NCBI RefSeq assembly: GCF_003325475.1
Contig: NZ_CP029495.1
Coordinates: 124,001 to 188,000, forward strand
DNA: 64,000 nucleotides
Source of the DNA: Chromobacterium phragmitis
GTDB lineage: Bacteria > Pseudomonadota > Gammaproteobacteria > Burkholderiales > Chromobacteriaceae
Direction: 5' to 3'
Position numbers and translations under genes: made by a program. Every line of letters begins with the position of its first letter. Positions within the stretch are counted from its first letter, which is position 1. Shown piece after piece: positions 32,923-41,519 of this stretch. The notes under the pieces are model-generated. The model did not search any database and was not told where the DNA came from. It was given only the letters and a program-made list of their open reading frames with translations.

Positions 32923-33585
32923 ATGCCTTCCGACTCTCCCTCATCTCCCCTCATTCACTGGCTGGGCGGCCAGGCGCTGACGCTGGAGTTGCCGCCTCCC
33001 GCCACGCTGCACCTCCAGCGCGGCATCTGGCGCTTGGCCGAACAACTGCAAGGACATGCGGATCTTAGAGAAATCATTCCCGGCATGAACAATCTGACGC
33101 TGGAATTCCATCCGGGGACAAATCCCGCGGGATGGCCGGCGCGCTTGCGCCGTCTCTGGCGACAAGTCGACGCCCTGGCCGAAACCTCCCGGGAAGTGGA
33201 AATTCCGGTCCGCTACGGCGGCGCCTCAGGCCCCGACCTGGAAACCGTGGCTCGCCGTTGCGGCCTGGATCCGGCGGATGTCATCTCCCGCCATGCGGCA
33301 AGCCGCTACACGGTATTCTTCATGGGCTTCCTGCCTGGATTCGCGTACCTGGGCGGAATGGACCCGGCGCTGGCCATGCCGCGCCGGGACACGCCACGCC
33401 CCTGCGTGCCTGCCGGTTCCGTCGCGATAGGCGGCGATCAAACCGCGGTTTATCCGGCGGCCTCTCCCGGCGGCTGGCACATCATAGGCCGCAGCGACAT
33501 GCGGCTGTTCGACCCCGCGCGACAGCCCCCCTGCCCGCTGCGGCCGGGCGATCGGGTTCGTTTCATTCCCATGGAGCTTGGATAG
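32923..33585 (+). CDS. pxpB: 5-oxoprolinase subunit PxpB
   Basis: PxpB (KipI-like) is part of the ATP-dependent 5-oxoprolinase PxpABC, which opens pyroglutamate to L-glutamate. The 220-residue protein shows the allophanate hydrolase subunit 1 signature: I-P-V-R-Y-G-G-A-S-G-P-D-L and the F-M-G-F-L-P-G-F-A-Y-L-G-G segment, then P-R-P-C-V-P-A-G-S-V-A-I-G-G near residue 160. First gene of a six-gene operon; its stop shares a base with the start of pxpC (TAGTG). No clear ribosome site ahead of ATG 32923. Confidence 0.93.
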   Translation: MPSDSPSSPLIHWLGGQALTLELPPPATLHLQRGIWRLAEQLQGHADLREIIPGMNNLTLEFHPGTNPAGWPARLRRLWRQVDALAETSREVEIPVRYGGASGPDLETVARRCGLDPADVISRHAASRYTVFFMGFLPGFAYLGGMDPALAMPRRDTPRPCVPAGSVAIGGDQTAVYPAASPGGWHIIGRSDMRLFDPARQPPCPLRPGDRVRFIPMELG

Positions 33586-34511
33586 TGCTGGAAATCACCA
33601 AGGCAGGCCCGCTGGCCACCGTGCAGGATCAGGGCCGTTTCGGCTCTCGCCATCTCGGCGTGGGGCGCGCCGGCGCGATGGACGGCTTGGCGCTGGCCGT
33701 GGCCAACTGCCTGGCAGGCAACCCGCCTGACGCTCCCGGCCTGGAAATCACGCTTCCTCCCGCCGGTTTCCTGCTGCACCGGGACGGCATGCTGGCGCTG
33801 GCCGGCGCCGACTGTGCCGCCACCCTGGATGGAATGCCGGTATGGCCGGGCTGGCGCACGCCATTTCGCGCCGGACAGCGGCTGGCGCTGCAAGCCCCGC
33901 GCAATGGCATGCGCGCCTATCTGGCGCTGGATGGCGGCATCGACGTGCCCAAACTGATGGAGTCCGCCAGCACCGATCTGATGGCCGGCTTCGGGGGATG
34001 GCAAGGCCGCGCGCTGCGCGATGGAGACCGGCTGCCACTGGGAGAACCGCGGCTCTCGAAGCCGCGGCTGGGGGTCTGGCTGCCGCAACCGGGCAACCGG
34101 ATCCGCATCCGGCCAGGCCCGGAGTACGCCAGGCTGCCCGCCCCCGACCGCGAACGGCTCTGGAACCACCCCTGGCAGCTCACCGCGCGCAGCAACCGCA
34201 TGGGCTATCGCTTGGCGGGCCCGACGCTGCGCCTGGAGCAGCCCATGGAAATGCCGTCCCACGGCGCGTTGCCAGGATTGATTCAGTTGCCGCCCGACGG
34301 CCAGCCCATCATGCTGATGGCCGATGCCCAGGCCACCGGCGGCTACCCGAGGCTAGCCATGGTTCTCGCCGCCGATTTATGGCAATTAGGCCAGGCCAGG
34401 CTGGGGAGTCACTTGCACTTCCTCCTCGCCAGCCGCGAGGATGAAGTCCGGGCCGAACAGGAACTGCGGCGCTATCTGCGCCGAATCGAAAGGCTGTGCG
34501 ATGAAAATTGA
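33585..34511 (+). CDS. pxpC: 5-oxoprolinase subunit PxpC
   Basis: A 308-residue allophanate hydrolase subunit 2/KipA-type protein, the partner of PxpB. The family start A-G-P-L-A-T-V-Q-D-Q-G-R-F-G is clear, as are G-A-M-D and the P-S-H-G-A-L-P-G-L-I-Q-L-P-P-D-G-Q-P segment toward the end. It begins at GTG 33585, sharing a base with the pxpB stop, and overlaps pxpA by 11 bases, so the three subunits are translated together in what should be equal amounts. Confidence 0.93.
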   Translation: MLEITKAGPLATVQDQGRFGSRHLGVGRAGAMDGLALAVANCLAGNPPDAPGLEITLPPAGFLLHRDGMLALAGADCAATLDGMPVWPGWRTPFRAGQRLALQAPRNGMRAYLALDGGIDVPKLMESASTDLMAGFGGWQGRALRDGDRLPLGEPRLSKPRLGVWLPQPGNRIRIRPGPEYARLPAPDRERLWNHPWQLTARSNRMGYRLAGPTLRLEQPMEMPSHGALPGLIQLPPDGQPIMLMADAQATGGYPRLAMVLAADLWQLGQARLGSHLHFLLASREDEVRAEQELRRYLRRIERLCDEN

Positions 34512-35238
34512 TCTCAATGCCGACCTGGGAGAAGGCTGCGGCGGCGACGACGCCCTGCTCGACCTGGTCAGCTCCGCCAACATAGCCTGCGGCTGGCATG
34601 CCGGCGACGCGGCCTCCATGCAAGCCACCGTCCGACTGGCGATATCCAAGGGCGCAGCCATCGGCGCCCACCCCAGCTATCCCGACCGGGAAAACTTCGG
34701 CCGGCTCGAAATGCGCTTGCCGCTGGATGCGGTCCGGGCCGGCCTGCTGTACCAGTTGGGCGCGCTGGACGCCATTGTCCGCGCGGAGGGCGGCGTCCTG
34801 GCCCACGTCAAGCCCCATGGCGCGCTGTACAACCAGGCGGCGCGCGAACCTGAGCTCGCCCACGCACTCGCACGGGCGATACGCGACTTCAATCCTTCGC
34901 TGCTGGCTGTCGGCCTGGCGGGCGGCTGCTTCATCGACGCTTGCCGCGCCGAAGGCCTTGCGGTTCGGCAGGAGGCCTTCGCCGATCGGGGTTATCGCGC
35001 TGACGGCAGCCTGGTGCCGCGCGGCGCCCCCGGCGATCTTCTCAGCGACGACGGCGCCATGCTGGCCCAGGCTGAAAGCCTGGTCCTGCGCGGCGAAGTC
35101 ATCACGCAGGACGGCGTCCGCGTCGCCGTCCTCGCCGACACGCTGTGCCTGCACGGCGATGGCGCGCACGCGCTGCGCTTCGCCCGCCTGCTGCGCGCGA
35201 GGCTGGAAGCCAGAGGCGTGGCAATCCGCTCAAACTGA
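34501..35238 (+). CDS. pxpA: 5-oxoprolinase subunit PxpA (LamB/YcsF family)
   Basis: The 245-residue protein is the LamB/YcsF-type subunit of 5-oxoprolinase. Its start M-K-I-D-L-N-A-D-L-G-E-G is diagnostic, followed by A-N-I-A-C-G-W-H-A-G-D and K-P-H-G-A-L-Y-N, which contain the acidic and histidine residues expected in the active site. ATG 34501 lies inside the end of pxpC. Length is normal for the family. Confidence 0.95.
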   Translation: MKIDLNADLGEGCGGDDALLDLVSSANIACGWHAGDAASMQATVRLAISKGAAIGAHPSYPDRENFGRLEMRLPLDAVRAGLLYQLGALDAIVRAEGGVLAHVKPHGALYNQAAREPELAHALARAIRDFNPSLLAVGLAGGCFIDACRAEGLAVRQEAFADRGYRADGSLVPRGAPGDLLSDDGAMLAQAESLVLRGEVITQDGVRVAVLADTLCLHGDGAHALRFARLLRARLEARGVAIRSN

Positions 35239-35266
35239 AGCCGGCCTGGACCGCCAAGGACAAGAC

Positions 35267-35968
35267 ATGGATCAAACCATAAACCTGTGGCCGCTATTGG
35301 GCATCGCCGCCGTCATCGCCGGCTTCTTGCTGCGCGGCAATCCGCTGCTGGTGGTATGTTGCGCCGGCATTGTCACCGGCGCCGCGGCCGGCCTGGCGCC
35401 GCAAGACATTCTGGCCAAAGTGGGAGAGGGTTTCCTGAAAACGCGCGGCCTGTCCGCCGCCTTGCTTCTGGCCTTGCTGGTGGTGGGCCTGGCGGAACGC
35501 CATGGCCTGCGCGAACGCGCCTATCGCTGGATACAGGGCATAGGCGACGCCACCGCCGGCGGCCTGCTCATCGTCTACCTGCTGGCCCGCCAGCTATCCG
35601 CGGCGCTAGGCCTCTCTTCACAGGGCGGCCAGGCCCAGGTGGTGCGGCCGATCCTGGCGCCGATGGCCGAAGGCGCCTGGGAAAAGCTGCACGGCAAACT
35701 GGAGGCGGCCCAGCGCATGCGCCTGCGCGCGATGTGCGCCGCCACCGACAATGTCGGCTTGTTCTTCGGCGAAAACCTGTTTGTCGCCTTCAGCGCCGTC
35801 ATCCTGATGCACGCCTTCCTGCGGGAGAGCGGCCATCCGCTGGACCCCCTCTACCTGGCGCTATGGGGCGTGCCCACCGCGATGTTCGCCTTCCTGATCC
35901 ACGCCGGCCGTCTGGCCTGGCAGGAGTATCGCCGCAATGGCGGCGCACGCGCCAAAGGGGGCGACTGA
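35267..35968 (+). CDS. DUF969 membrane protein (likely 5-oxoproline transport)
   Basis: A 233-residue membrane protein of family DUF969 with about six hydrophobic segments and a conserved core (R-G-L-S-A-A-L-L-L-A-L-L-V-V-G-L-A-E-R and A-A-T-D-N-V-G-L-F-F-G-E-N). DUF969 and DUF979 proteins occur as pairs next to pxp and pcp genes and together resemble the two halves of an ion-coupled carboxylate transporter. Transport of 5-oxoproline is therefore an inference from context. Start ATG 35267 with AAGGA nearby; its stop overlaps the DUF979 ATG. Confidence 0.88.
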   Translation: MDQTINLWPLLGIAAVIAGFLLRGNPLLVVCCAGIVTGAAAGLAPQDILAKVGEGFLKTRGLSAALLLALLVVGLAERHGLRERAYRWIQGIGDATAGGLLIVYLLARQLSAALGLSSQGGQAQVVRPILAPMAEGAWEKLHGKLEAAQRMRLRAMCAATDNVGLFFGENLFVAFSAVILMHAFLRESGHPLDPLYLALWGVPTAMFAFLIHAGRLAWQEYRRNGGARAKGGD

Positions 35969-36921
35969 TGCTGCGCCTGCCACTTCTTTACAGCCTGGTC
36001 GGCGGCATCTTGCTGCTCGTCGCCGGAATGACCCTCAAGGACGCCGGCAATCCGCGCCGCCTGGGCAGCGCGGCTTTCTGGGGACTGTTCGGGCTGCTGT
36101 TCCTGATCGGCGACCTCATCCCCCCCGCGCTGGCCGGCGCCATGGTGCTGGCCATGGTGTTGCTGGCCGGGCTGGGCCGACTGGCCCCCGGCCGGCACGA
36201 ACGCCTGTCAGCCGAACGGCTGGAACAGAGCCTGGCTCGGCTGGGCAACCGGATTTTCCTGCCTTCGCTGCTGCTGCCGGTAGCCACCGTGTTGTTAAGC
36301 GTCGCCGTCCAACGATTGAGCATTGCCGACGCGCCCCTGCTCGACGCCAAGAACATCACGCTGATGGCGATGGGCATCGCCTGCCTGGCCTCCACCGCGC
36401 TGGCCTGCCGCCTAACCGGCGAAACGCCGCTGCAGGCGGTGCGGGAAACCCGCCGCCTGCTGGACAGCGTAGGCTGGGCCTTCCTTTTGCCCCAGGTTCT
36501 GGCGCTGCTTGGCCTATTGTTCGCCGATGCCGGCGTCGGCAAGGCCATCGCCCACCTGGCCGCCCAATATCTGCCGCTGGACACCCGCTGGCTGGCGGTG
36601 CTGACCTACGTGCTGGGCATGGCGCTTTTCACCGTGTTGATGGGCAACGCCTTCGCCGCCTTCCCGGTCATGACCGCCGGCATCGGCCTGCCTTTCCTGG
36701 TGGGAACGCACCACGGCGATCCAGCGGTGATGGCCGCCATCGGCATGTTCTCAGGCTACTGCGGCACGCTGATGACGCCGATGGCAGCCAACTTCAACCT
36801 CGTGCCGGCGGCGCTGCTGGAACTGCCGGACCGGAATGCCGTCATCAAGGCCCAGTTGCCCACGGCGCTGGCCTTGTTGGCGGTCAATGCCGTATTGTTG
36901 AACTGGTTGATGTTCCGCTAA
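35968..36921 (+). CDS. DUF979 membrane protein (likely 5-oxoproline transport)
   Basis: A 317-residue DUF979 protein with about nine membrane segments. Conserved features include F-L-I-G-D-L-I-P-P near residue 44 and N-A-F-A-A-F-P-V-M-T-A-G-I-G-L-P, then G-M-F-S-G-Y-C-G-T-L-M-T-P-M-A-A-N-F-N, which resembles the substrate/ion region of dicarboxylate carriers. Co-translated with DUF969 (TGATG overlap) and 11 bases ahead of pcp. The two are best seen as one two-subunit permease. Confidence 0.88.
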   Translation: MLRLPLLYSLVGGILLLVAGMTLKDAGNPRRLGSAAFWGLFGLLFLIGDLIPPALAGAMVLAMVLLAGLGRLAPGRHERLSAERLEQSLARLGNRIFLPSLLLPVATVLLSVAVQRLSIADAPLLDAKNITLMAMGIACLASTALACRLTGETPLQAVRETRRLLDSVGWAFLLPQVLALLGLLFADAGVGKAIAHLAAQYLPLDTRWLAVLTYVLGMALFTVLMGNAFAAFPVMTAGIGLPFLVGTHHGDPAVMAAIGMFSGYCGTLMTPMAANFNLVPAALLELPDRNAVIKAQLPTALALLAVNAVLLNWLMFR

Positions 36922-36932
36922 GGAAAAACAGC

Positions 36933-37565
36933 ATGAAAACCGTTCTGCTGACCGGCTTCGAGCCCTTCGGCGGCGAAACCGTGAACCCATCCTGGGAGAC
37001 GGTCCGACGGCTGGATGGCGAAATCATAGCGGGCGCGCGCGTGTCGGCGCGCCGCCTGCCATGCGCCTTCGGCGCCGCGCTGGACGAGCTGCGCCGCCAG
37101 TTGGACGCGTTGCATCCCGATGTCGCCATCGCCGTCGGCCAAGCAGGCGGCAGAAGCGACATCGCCGTGGAGCGGGTGGCCATCAACATCGACGACGCCC
37201 GTTTTCCCGACAACGATGGCAAGCAGCCGATAGACGTGCCCGTGATTCCGAATGCCCCCGCCGCCTACTTCTCCACGCTGCCGATCAAGGCCATCGTCGC
37301 GGCGCTGCGCGAGCGCGGCCTGCCCGCCACGGTGTCGCAGACTGCCGGAACCTTCGTTTGCAACCACGCGATGTACGGTCTGCTGCATCATGGCGCGCCC
37401 CAGGCCGGCTTCATCCACCTGCCCTTCCTGCCGGAACAGGCGGCGCGCCATCCAGGCGCGTTCAGCCTGAGCCTGGACGACGGCGTGGCCGCGCTGCGCA
37501 TCGCCGTGGAAACATCCTTGAGCCGCGCTGACGATCTCGTCCTTTCCTGCGGCGCCACGCACTGA
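36933..37565 (+). CDS. pcp: Pyrrolidone-carboxylate peptidase (pyroglutamyl peptidase I)
   Basis: A 210-residue cytoplasmic cysteine peptidase that removes N-terminal pyroglutamate from peptides. The family motifs are complete: start L-L-T-G-F-E-P-F-G-G, E-R-V-A-I-N near residue 70 with the catalytic Glu, S-Q-T-A-G-T-F-V-C-N-H with the catalytic Cys, and F-I-H-L-P-F-L-P-E-Q with the catalytic His. AAGGA precedes ATG 36933. Last gene of the pxp operon, where it supplies free 5-oxoproline to PxpABC. Confidence 0.96.
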   Translation: MKTVLLTGFEPFGGETVNPSWETVRRLDGEIIAGARVSARRLPCAFGAALDELRRQLDALHPDVAIAVGQAGGRSDIAVERVAINIDDARFPDNDGKQPIDVPVIPNAPAAYFSTLPIKAIVAALRERGLPATVSQTAGTFVCNHAMYGLLHHGAPQAGFIHLPFLPEQAARHPGAFSLSLDDGVAALRIAVETSLSRADDLVLSCGATH

Positions 37566-37590
37566 AGAAAAAAGCCCGGCAAAACCGGGC
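37566..37590 (-). terminator. Rho-independent terminator of phhA
   Basis: Minus-strand stem GCCCGG/CCGGGC (37574-37579 with 37585-37590) followed by a TTTTTTCTT run (37566-37573). It sits 20 bases past the phhA stop. The T-run is only on the minus strand. Confidence 0.82.
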
Positions 37591-37610
37591 CGCTCCCAGC
37601 GCCTTCGGAT

Positions 37611-38504
37611 TCAAACGTCGTCGGTCTCCGCCCAGCCCTGGCGATCTCCCTCGTTGATCACCACGTCGCTCGGCGCGATGTCGCCAGCGCCCCACGGCGC
37701 GCTGTCGGCCAATTCGCGGTACAGGGGCGCGAAATCCGGCGCGGTGGCGTCAAACAACTGCTTGAAGCTGTCGATGACGAAGTAAGTCTTCTGGAAGGTG
37801 TCGATCCGGTAGCGCGTGTTCATGATGCGCATCAGGTCAAAGCCAACGCGGTTGGGACTGGCGCTGTCCAGGCAATAGATGGACTCGGACTTGCTGGACA
37901 CGATGCCTGCGCCGTAGATGCGCATGCCGGCCGGCGTATTGATCAGGCCGAACTCCACCGTGTACCAGTACAGCCGCGCCAGCATAGGCAGCGCGCCCAG
38001 CGCCTTGGCCTTGATGCCGCCTTTGCCGTAGGCCTCCAGATAGTCGGCGAACACCGGGTTGATCAGCAGCGGCACGTGGCCGAACAGGTCGTGGAACACG
38101 TCCGGCTCCTGCAGGTAATCCAGCTGGTGCGGCTCGCGCAGCCACCAGGTGACCGGGAAGCGGCGGTTGGCCAGATGCTCGAAGAACACGTCGTCGGGAA
38201 TCAGCCCCGGCACCGCGACGATCCGCCAGCCGGTGGCGGCCATCAGCTTCTCGTTGAGCTTCTCGAAATCCGGCACCCGATCATGGTCCACTTCCAGATC
38301 GCGCAGGCCCTGCAGGAACTCGTCGCAGGCGCGGCCCGGCAACAGCTTGCTCTGGCGAGCATACAGCGTGGCCCAGGTGGCGTGGTCTTCCGCGGTGTAG
38401 CGCTCCAGCGGCTGCGGCAAAGTGTAGTCGTTGGCGTCGTGGCTCAATCCGACATTCTTGCGCGTGGTGATGTCGGGCACCACAAAGTCGGCGCGGTCGT
38501 TCAT
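37611..38504 (-). CDS. phhA: Phenylalanine 4-hydroxylase
   Basis: A 297-residue monomer-type bacterial phenylalanine hydroxylase, which makes tyrosine from phenylalanine with iron, oxygen and tetrahydropterin. The iron ligands H138 and H143 (H-D-L-F-G-H) and E184 (Y-T-V-E-F) fall at exactly the numbers known for the crystallised Chromobacterium violaceum enzyme. Most of the chain looks the same as that protein, with differences concentrated in residues 27-75 and the last 20. Start is ATG 38504. It is divergent from an Lrp-type regulator. Single gene with a terminator. Confidence 0.98.
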   Translation of the reverse strand: MNDRADFVVPDITTRKNVGLSHDANDYTLPQPLERYTAEDHATWATLYARQSKLLPGRACDEFLQGLRDLEVDHDRVPDFEKLNEKLMAATGWRIVAVPGLIPDDVFFEHLANRRFPVTWWLREPHQLDYLQEPDVFHDLFGHVPLLINPVFADYLEAYGKGGIKAKALGALPMLARLYWYTVEFGLINTPAGMRIYGAGIVSSKSESIYCLDSASPNRVGFDLMRIMNTRYRIDTFQKTYFVIDSFKQLFDATAPDFAPLYRELADSAPWGAGDIAPSDVVINEGDRQGWAETDDV

Positions 38505-38624
38505 TGCTGGGCTCCATGGAATGTGGCGATTTACTCTAGTGTAGCCCGCCGACCATGCGGAAAGACCGCATAATTTGCCTTTAAACAGTTTTTTTCGCAT
38601 ACTTGCCGCACAAAACGTCATAAT

Positions 38625-39113
38625 ATGCACGATATGCGCAAAATTGAACTAGACCGCTTCGACCTGCAGATCCTGCACCTCTTGCAGCAGGATGCCCGCG
38701 CCACCCACCAGAAGCTGGCGCAGGCCATCCCGCTTTCCGCCTCCCAGATCGGCCGCCGCATTCAACGCATGGAGCAAAGCGGCGTCATCCAGGGCTATCA
38801 GGTTGCGCTGAATCCGGAACATGTCGGCCTGTCGGTGATGGCCTTCGCCAATGTCAGCCTGGAACGGCACAACGAAGCCGCGCTGCAGGACTTCGCCCAA
38901 TCCATCGACAAGCTGCCCGAGGTGCTGGAATGCTACGCCGCGGCAGGCGAAGCCGACTACCTGCTGCGCATCGTGGTGCCGGACCTGCCCTCGTTGTCCG
39001 CCTTCGTGATGAACAAGCTGATGCAACTGTCGCTGGTCCGCAGCGTCAAATCCACCATTGTGCTCAACGCGATCAAACAGACGATGAAGCTGCCGTTGTC
39101 CTCGCTGCCTTGA
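38625..39113 (+). CDS. Lrp/AsnC-family transcriptional regulator
   Basis: A 162-residue (153 if ATG 38634 is used) Lrp-type regulator: helix-turn-helix at the start (L-D-R-F-D-L-Q-I-L-H-L-L-Q-Q-D-A-R, then S-A-S-Q-I-G-R-R-I-Q-R-M) and an amino acid-sensing RAM domain from about residue 70. It is divergent from phhA with 120 bases between starts. In related bacteria aromatic amino acid genes are often under a local Lrp regulator, so control of phhA in response to phenylalanine or tyrosine is plausible. No good ribosome site for either ATG. Confidence 0.9.
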   Translation: MHDMRKIELDRFDLQILHLLQQDARATHQKLAQAIPLSASQIGRRIQRMEQSGVIQGYQVALNPEHVGLSVMAFANVSLERHNEAALQDFAQSIDKLPEVLECYAAAGEADYLLRIVVPDLPSLSAFVMNKLMQLSLVRSVKSTIVLNAIKQTMKLPLSSLP

Positions 39114-39302
39114 AGTTCCCGCGGCGGCGCTGACCGTTTTGTCCGTCTCGAGCTTATTTCCAGGTAGCTATACCGGATGGCGGCCTTGTGATCTTTTCAC
39201 ATGCCTTATTCCAAAGTACATATAAGACAGCCATTTAATATCGCGCAAAATAGTCGATATCTAGACATAGCCGCCCCTCACTCAGGAGCCAAGGAGAAGC
39301 TG

Positions 39303-39872
39303 ATGGAAGCGCTTAAAGACACTTACCTCCCTCCGCCGGGCGTCCTCACCCCCAACTTGGCGGCGTCCCTGCGGCAGCTGTCCCTACACGACGCCAGCCT
39401 GAGCCTGGAGCAGATCCGGCAGTTCCATCGCTCGCTGCGACTCTCCGCTCAGGATCTGGCGCCGTTTCGCCATTTCGACGACGAACGCTATCGCCGCAAC
39501 CGCATCTATCGCGACGAGCGCTGCGAGCTGCTGCTGCTATGCTGGCGCAACGGCCAGCGCAGCCAGATCCACAACCACAAGGGCAGCCTGTGCGGCGTCA
39601 GGGTGATAGAGGGCGTCGCCACCGAGACCGTGTTCGAAACCACGCTCGCCGGCCAGTTGGCCGCGCGCGAAACCCGGGAGCTCGCCGCCGGCAGCCTGGT
39701 GATCAATGGCCATCTGGACATCCACCAAGTGGCCAATCTGCAAGATGGCGGCGAAGACCTGGTCACTCTGCATCTCTATTCGCCACCGCTGTCCAGAATG
39801 GAGTTATTCGGCATGGAGCCGCGGCAAAGCCGGGTGCCCTTGCTGGAGGACTGTCTGGAATATCAGATCTGA
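39303..39872 (+). CDS. Cysteine dioxygenase-family (cupin) protein
   Basis: A 189-residue type I cysteine dioxygenase-like cupin. Iron ligands H90 and H92 (I-H-N-H-K-G) and H141 (D-I-H-Q-V-A-N) are present, and C97 sits where the Cys-Tyr crosslink cysteine is found in CDO proteins (S-L-C-G-V-R-V-I-E-G). Bacterial relatives oxidise cysteine or 3-mercaptopropionate to a sulfinate; which of the two cannot be told. AAGGAG precedes ATG 39303; the upstream in-frame codons from 39201 lack a ribosome site. It stands alone and ends at a shared terminator. Confidence 0.87.
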   Translation: MEALKDTYLPPPGVLTPNLAASLRQLSLHDASLSLEQIRQFHRSLRLSAQDLAPFRHFDDERYRRNRIYRDERCELLLLCWRNGQRSQIHNHKGSLCGVRVIEGVATETVFETTLAGQLAARETRELAAGSLVINGHLDIHQVANLQDGGEDLVTLHLYSPPLSRMELFGMEPRQSRVPLLEDCLEYQI

Positions 39873-39884
39873 TCCGGCCAAACA

Positions 39885-39912
39885 AAAAGGCGCGGCCTAA
39901 GCCGCGCCTTTT
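39885..39912. terminator. Bidirectional terminator
   Basis: Stem AAAAGGCGCGGC/GCCGCGCCTTTT (39885-39896 with 39901-39912) with a four-base loop, A-rich on the left and T-rich on the right. It serves both the cysteine dioxygenase gene (rightward) and fadL (leftward). Confidence 0.92.
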
Positions 39913-39930
39913 CTCATATCCGGACGGATA

Positions 39931-41277
39931 TCAGAAGCGGTACTGCATCTGCACGCCCAACAGGTGGCCGGTGATGGACGAGTACTCGCCCTGCAGATGG
40001 CTAGATGTGCCGAACGGGCTGTGGGTCGTGTTATCGATCTTCTTGTCGCCCAGCGCGCGCAGATAGGCGTAGCCGACATCGACGCTGGCCTGCTTGCTGA
40101 TCTTGTAGCTGGCGCCCAGGCTCAACCACAGGCGGTTGGCGTCCGGGATCAACGCGTTGCGGTCCTGCGCGCTCGGCACCGGGGTGGTTTCGTAGCCCAG
40201 GCCGCTGCGCAGCGTCAGCGCGTCGCTGTAGAAGTAATCGCCGCCGACCGAGAACATCCAGCTGTTCTTCCAGTTGTTGGGGATGCGGGTGGTGGTGTCG
40301 ACCGTTCCGGCCGGCAGGGTCACCGCCGGGCTGCCCTTGACCACCAGCTGGTCAAAACGGCTCCAGCGAGTCCAACGCGCGGTGGCGCCGACGGCGAACT
40401 TGCTGTTCAGCTTGCTGTAGCCGCTCAGCAGCAGCGACTCCGGCGCGGTCACCTCGGCGGAGCCGGCGAAGGTGCCGTTCAGCCGCTGGCCCAGCGGCGC
40501 CAGCGGACCGGTAGTCGGGAAGCCGGAGTTGGTGTAGTCGCCATCCGCCTTATGGTGGATCTTGGAACGGTAGGACAGGCCGACGCGGCTATCCTGGTTG
40601 AACGAGTACATCACGCCCAGGTTGTAGCCGAAGCCCCAGCTGTCAGCCTTCAGCTCGCCGGTGGCGCCCGGCAGGTAAGCGCCCTTCTTCAGATCGGCCT
40701 GCGCGTACTGCGCCGACACGCCAGCGCCGAAGCTCCAGCGGTCATCCAGCTTGTAAGCCAGCGACGGATTGATGTCCACGGTCTTGATGGAGCTGGAGAT
40801 GCCGTTGTCGCGGCCGCCCCAGTTGTCGCTGTAGCGCGCCCCCAGGCCGAACGGCGTGGTGATGCCGATGCCGGCGTACAGCTTGTCGCTGATCTGATGG
40901 GTCAGGTAGGCGTTGGGGATGAACTCGCCCGGCGCGCGGCCGTTGTCGTTGGCGGAAACCGTGCTCATGCCAATGACAGTGCCAGTCACAGGATTGACTG
41001 TCGTAGTCGTATTGCTGCCGTTGAACGGCGCGTCGATTTCGGCGTAGGTGAAACCGCCCTGCACGCGGGTGCCGGACAGCAGGGTCATGCCGGCCGGATT
41101 GTAGAACACGGCGGACAGATCGTCGCCGGCCAGACCGGCGCCGGCGTAGGCGCGGCCCATGCCGAGCACGCTTTGCTCGGTCAACTGGAAACCGGCGGCG
41201 TGCGCGGCGGGCGCCGCGGCGAACAGGGCGGCGATGGAAACGGACAACAGACTCAGGGAGCGGGGTGCGGCTTGCAT
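39931..41277 (-). CDS. fadL: FadL-family outer membrane transporter
   Basis: A 448-residue outer membrane beta-barrel that carries long-chain fatty acids or other hydrophobic compounds. After the signal peptide (ending A-H-A) the mature protein begins A-G-F-Q-L-T-E-Q, the plug region of FadL, with G-M-G-R-A-Y-A-G-A-G and F-Y-N-P-A-G-M that contain the conserved NPA motif. It ends in Phe (Q-Y-R-F), as outer membrane barrels do. Start ATG 41277 with AGGA upstream. The large upstream frame extension is not coding. Confidence 0.93.
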   Translation of the reverse strand: MQAAPRSLSLLSVSIAALFAAAPAAHAAGFQLTEQSVLGMGRAYAGAGLAGDDLSAVFYNPAGMTLLSGTRVQGGFTYAEIDAPFNGSNTTTTVNPVTGTVIGMSTVSANDNGRAPGEFIPNAYLTHQISDKLYAGIGITTPFGLGARYSDNWGGRDNGISSSIKTVDINPSLAYKLDDRWSFGAGVSAQYAQADLKKGAYLPGATGELKADSWGFGYNLGVMYSFNQDSRVGLSYRSKIHHKADGDYTNSGFPTTGPLAPLGQRLNGTFAGSAEVTAPESLLLSGYSKLNSKFAVGATARWTRWSRFDQLVVKGSPAVTLPAGTVDTTTRIPNNWKNSWMFSVGGDYFYSDALTLRSGLGYETTPVPSAQDRNALIPDANRLWLSLGASYKISKQASVDVGYAYLRALGDKKIDNTTHSPFGTSSHLQGEYSSITGHLLGVQMQYRF

Positions 41278-41519
41278 TGTATTTTGGATTCCTGAAATGA
41301 AGCGCGCCGGACAGGCCGGCGCCTCATGCAAACAGAATAAAAAGATAGTGCTTGCATCTTTTAGTGCGTGGAGTCTAAGCTCGAATTCTTCTCGCCGCAA
41401 GAGAAAGACATGCCTTTGTGAAGAGCTGTTAATCCGCTCCCGGCACGCGCGCCCATCCGCCGCGGACGGCTGTGCTAGAATCGGCGCCCTGTCCAACAAG
41501 CCTGCAAAGCCATTCAACG

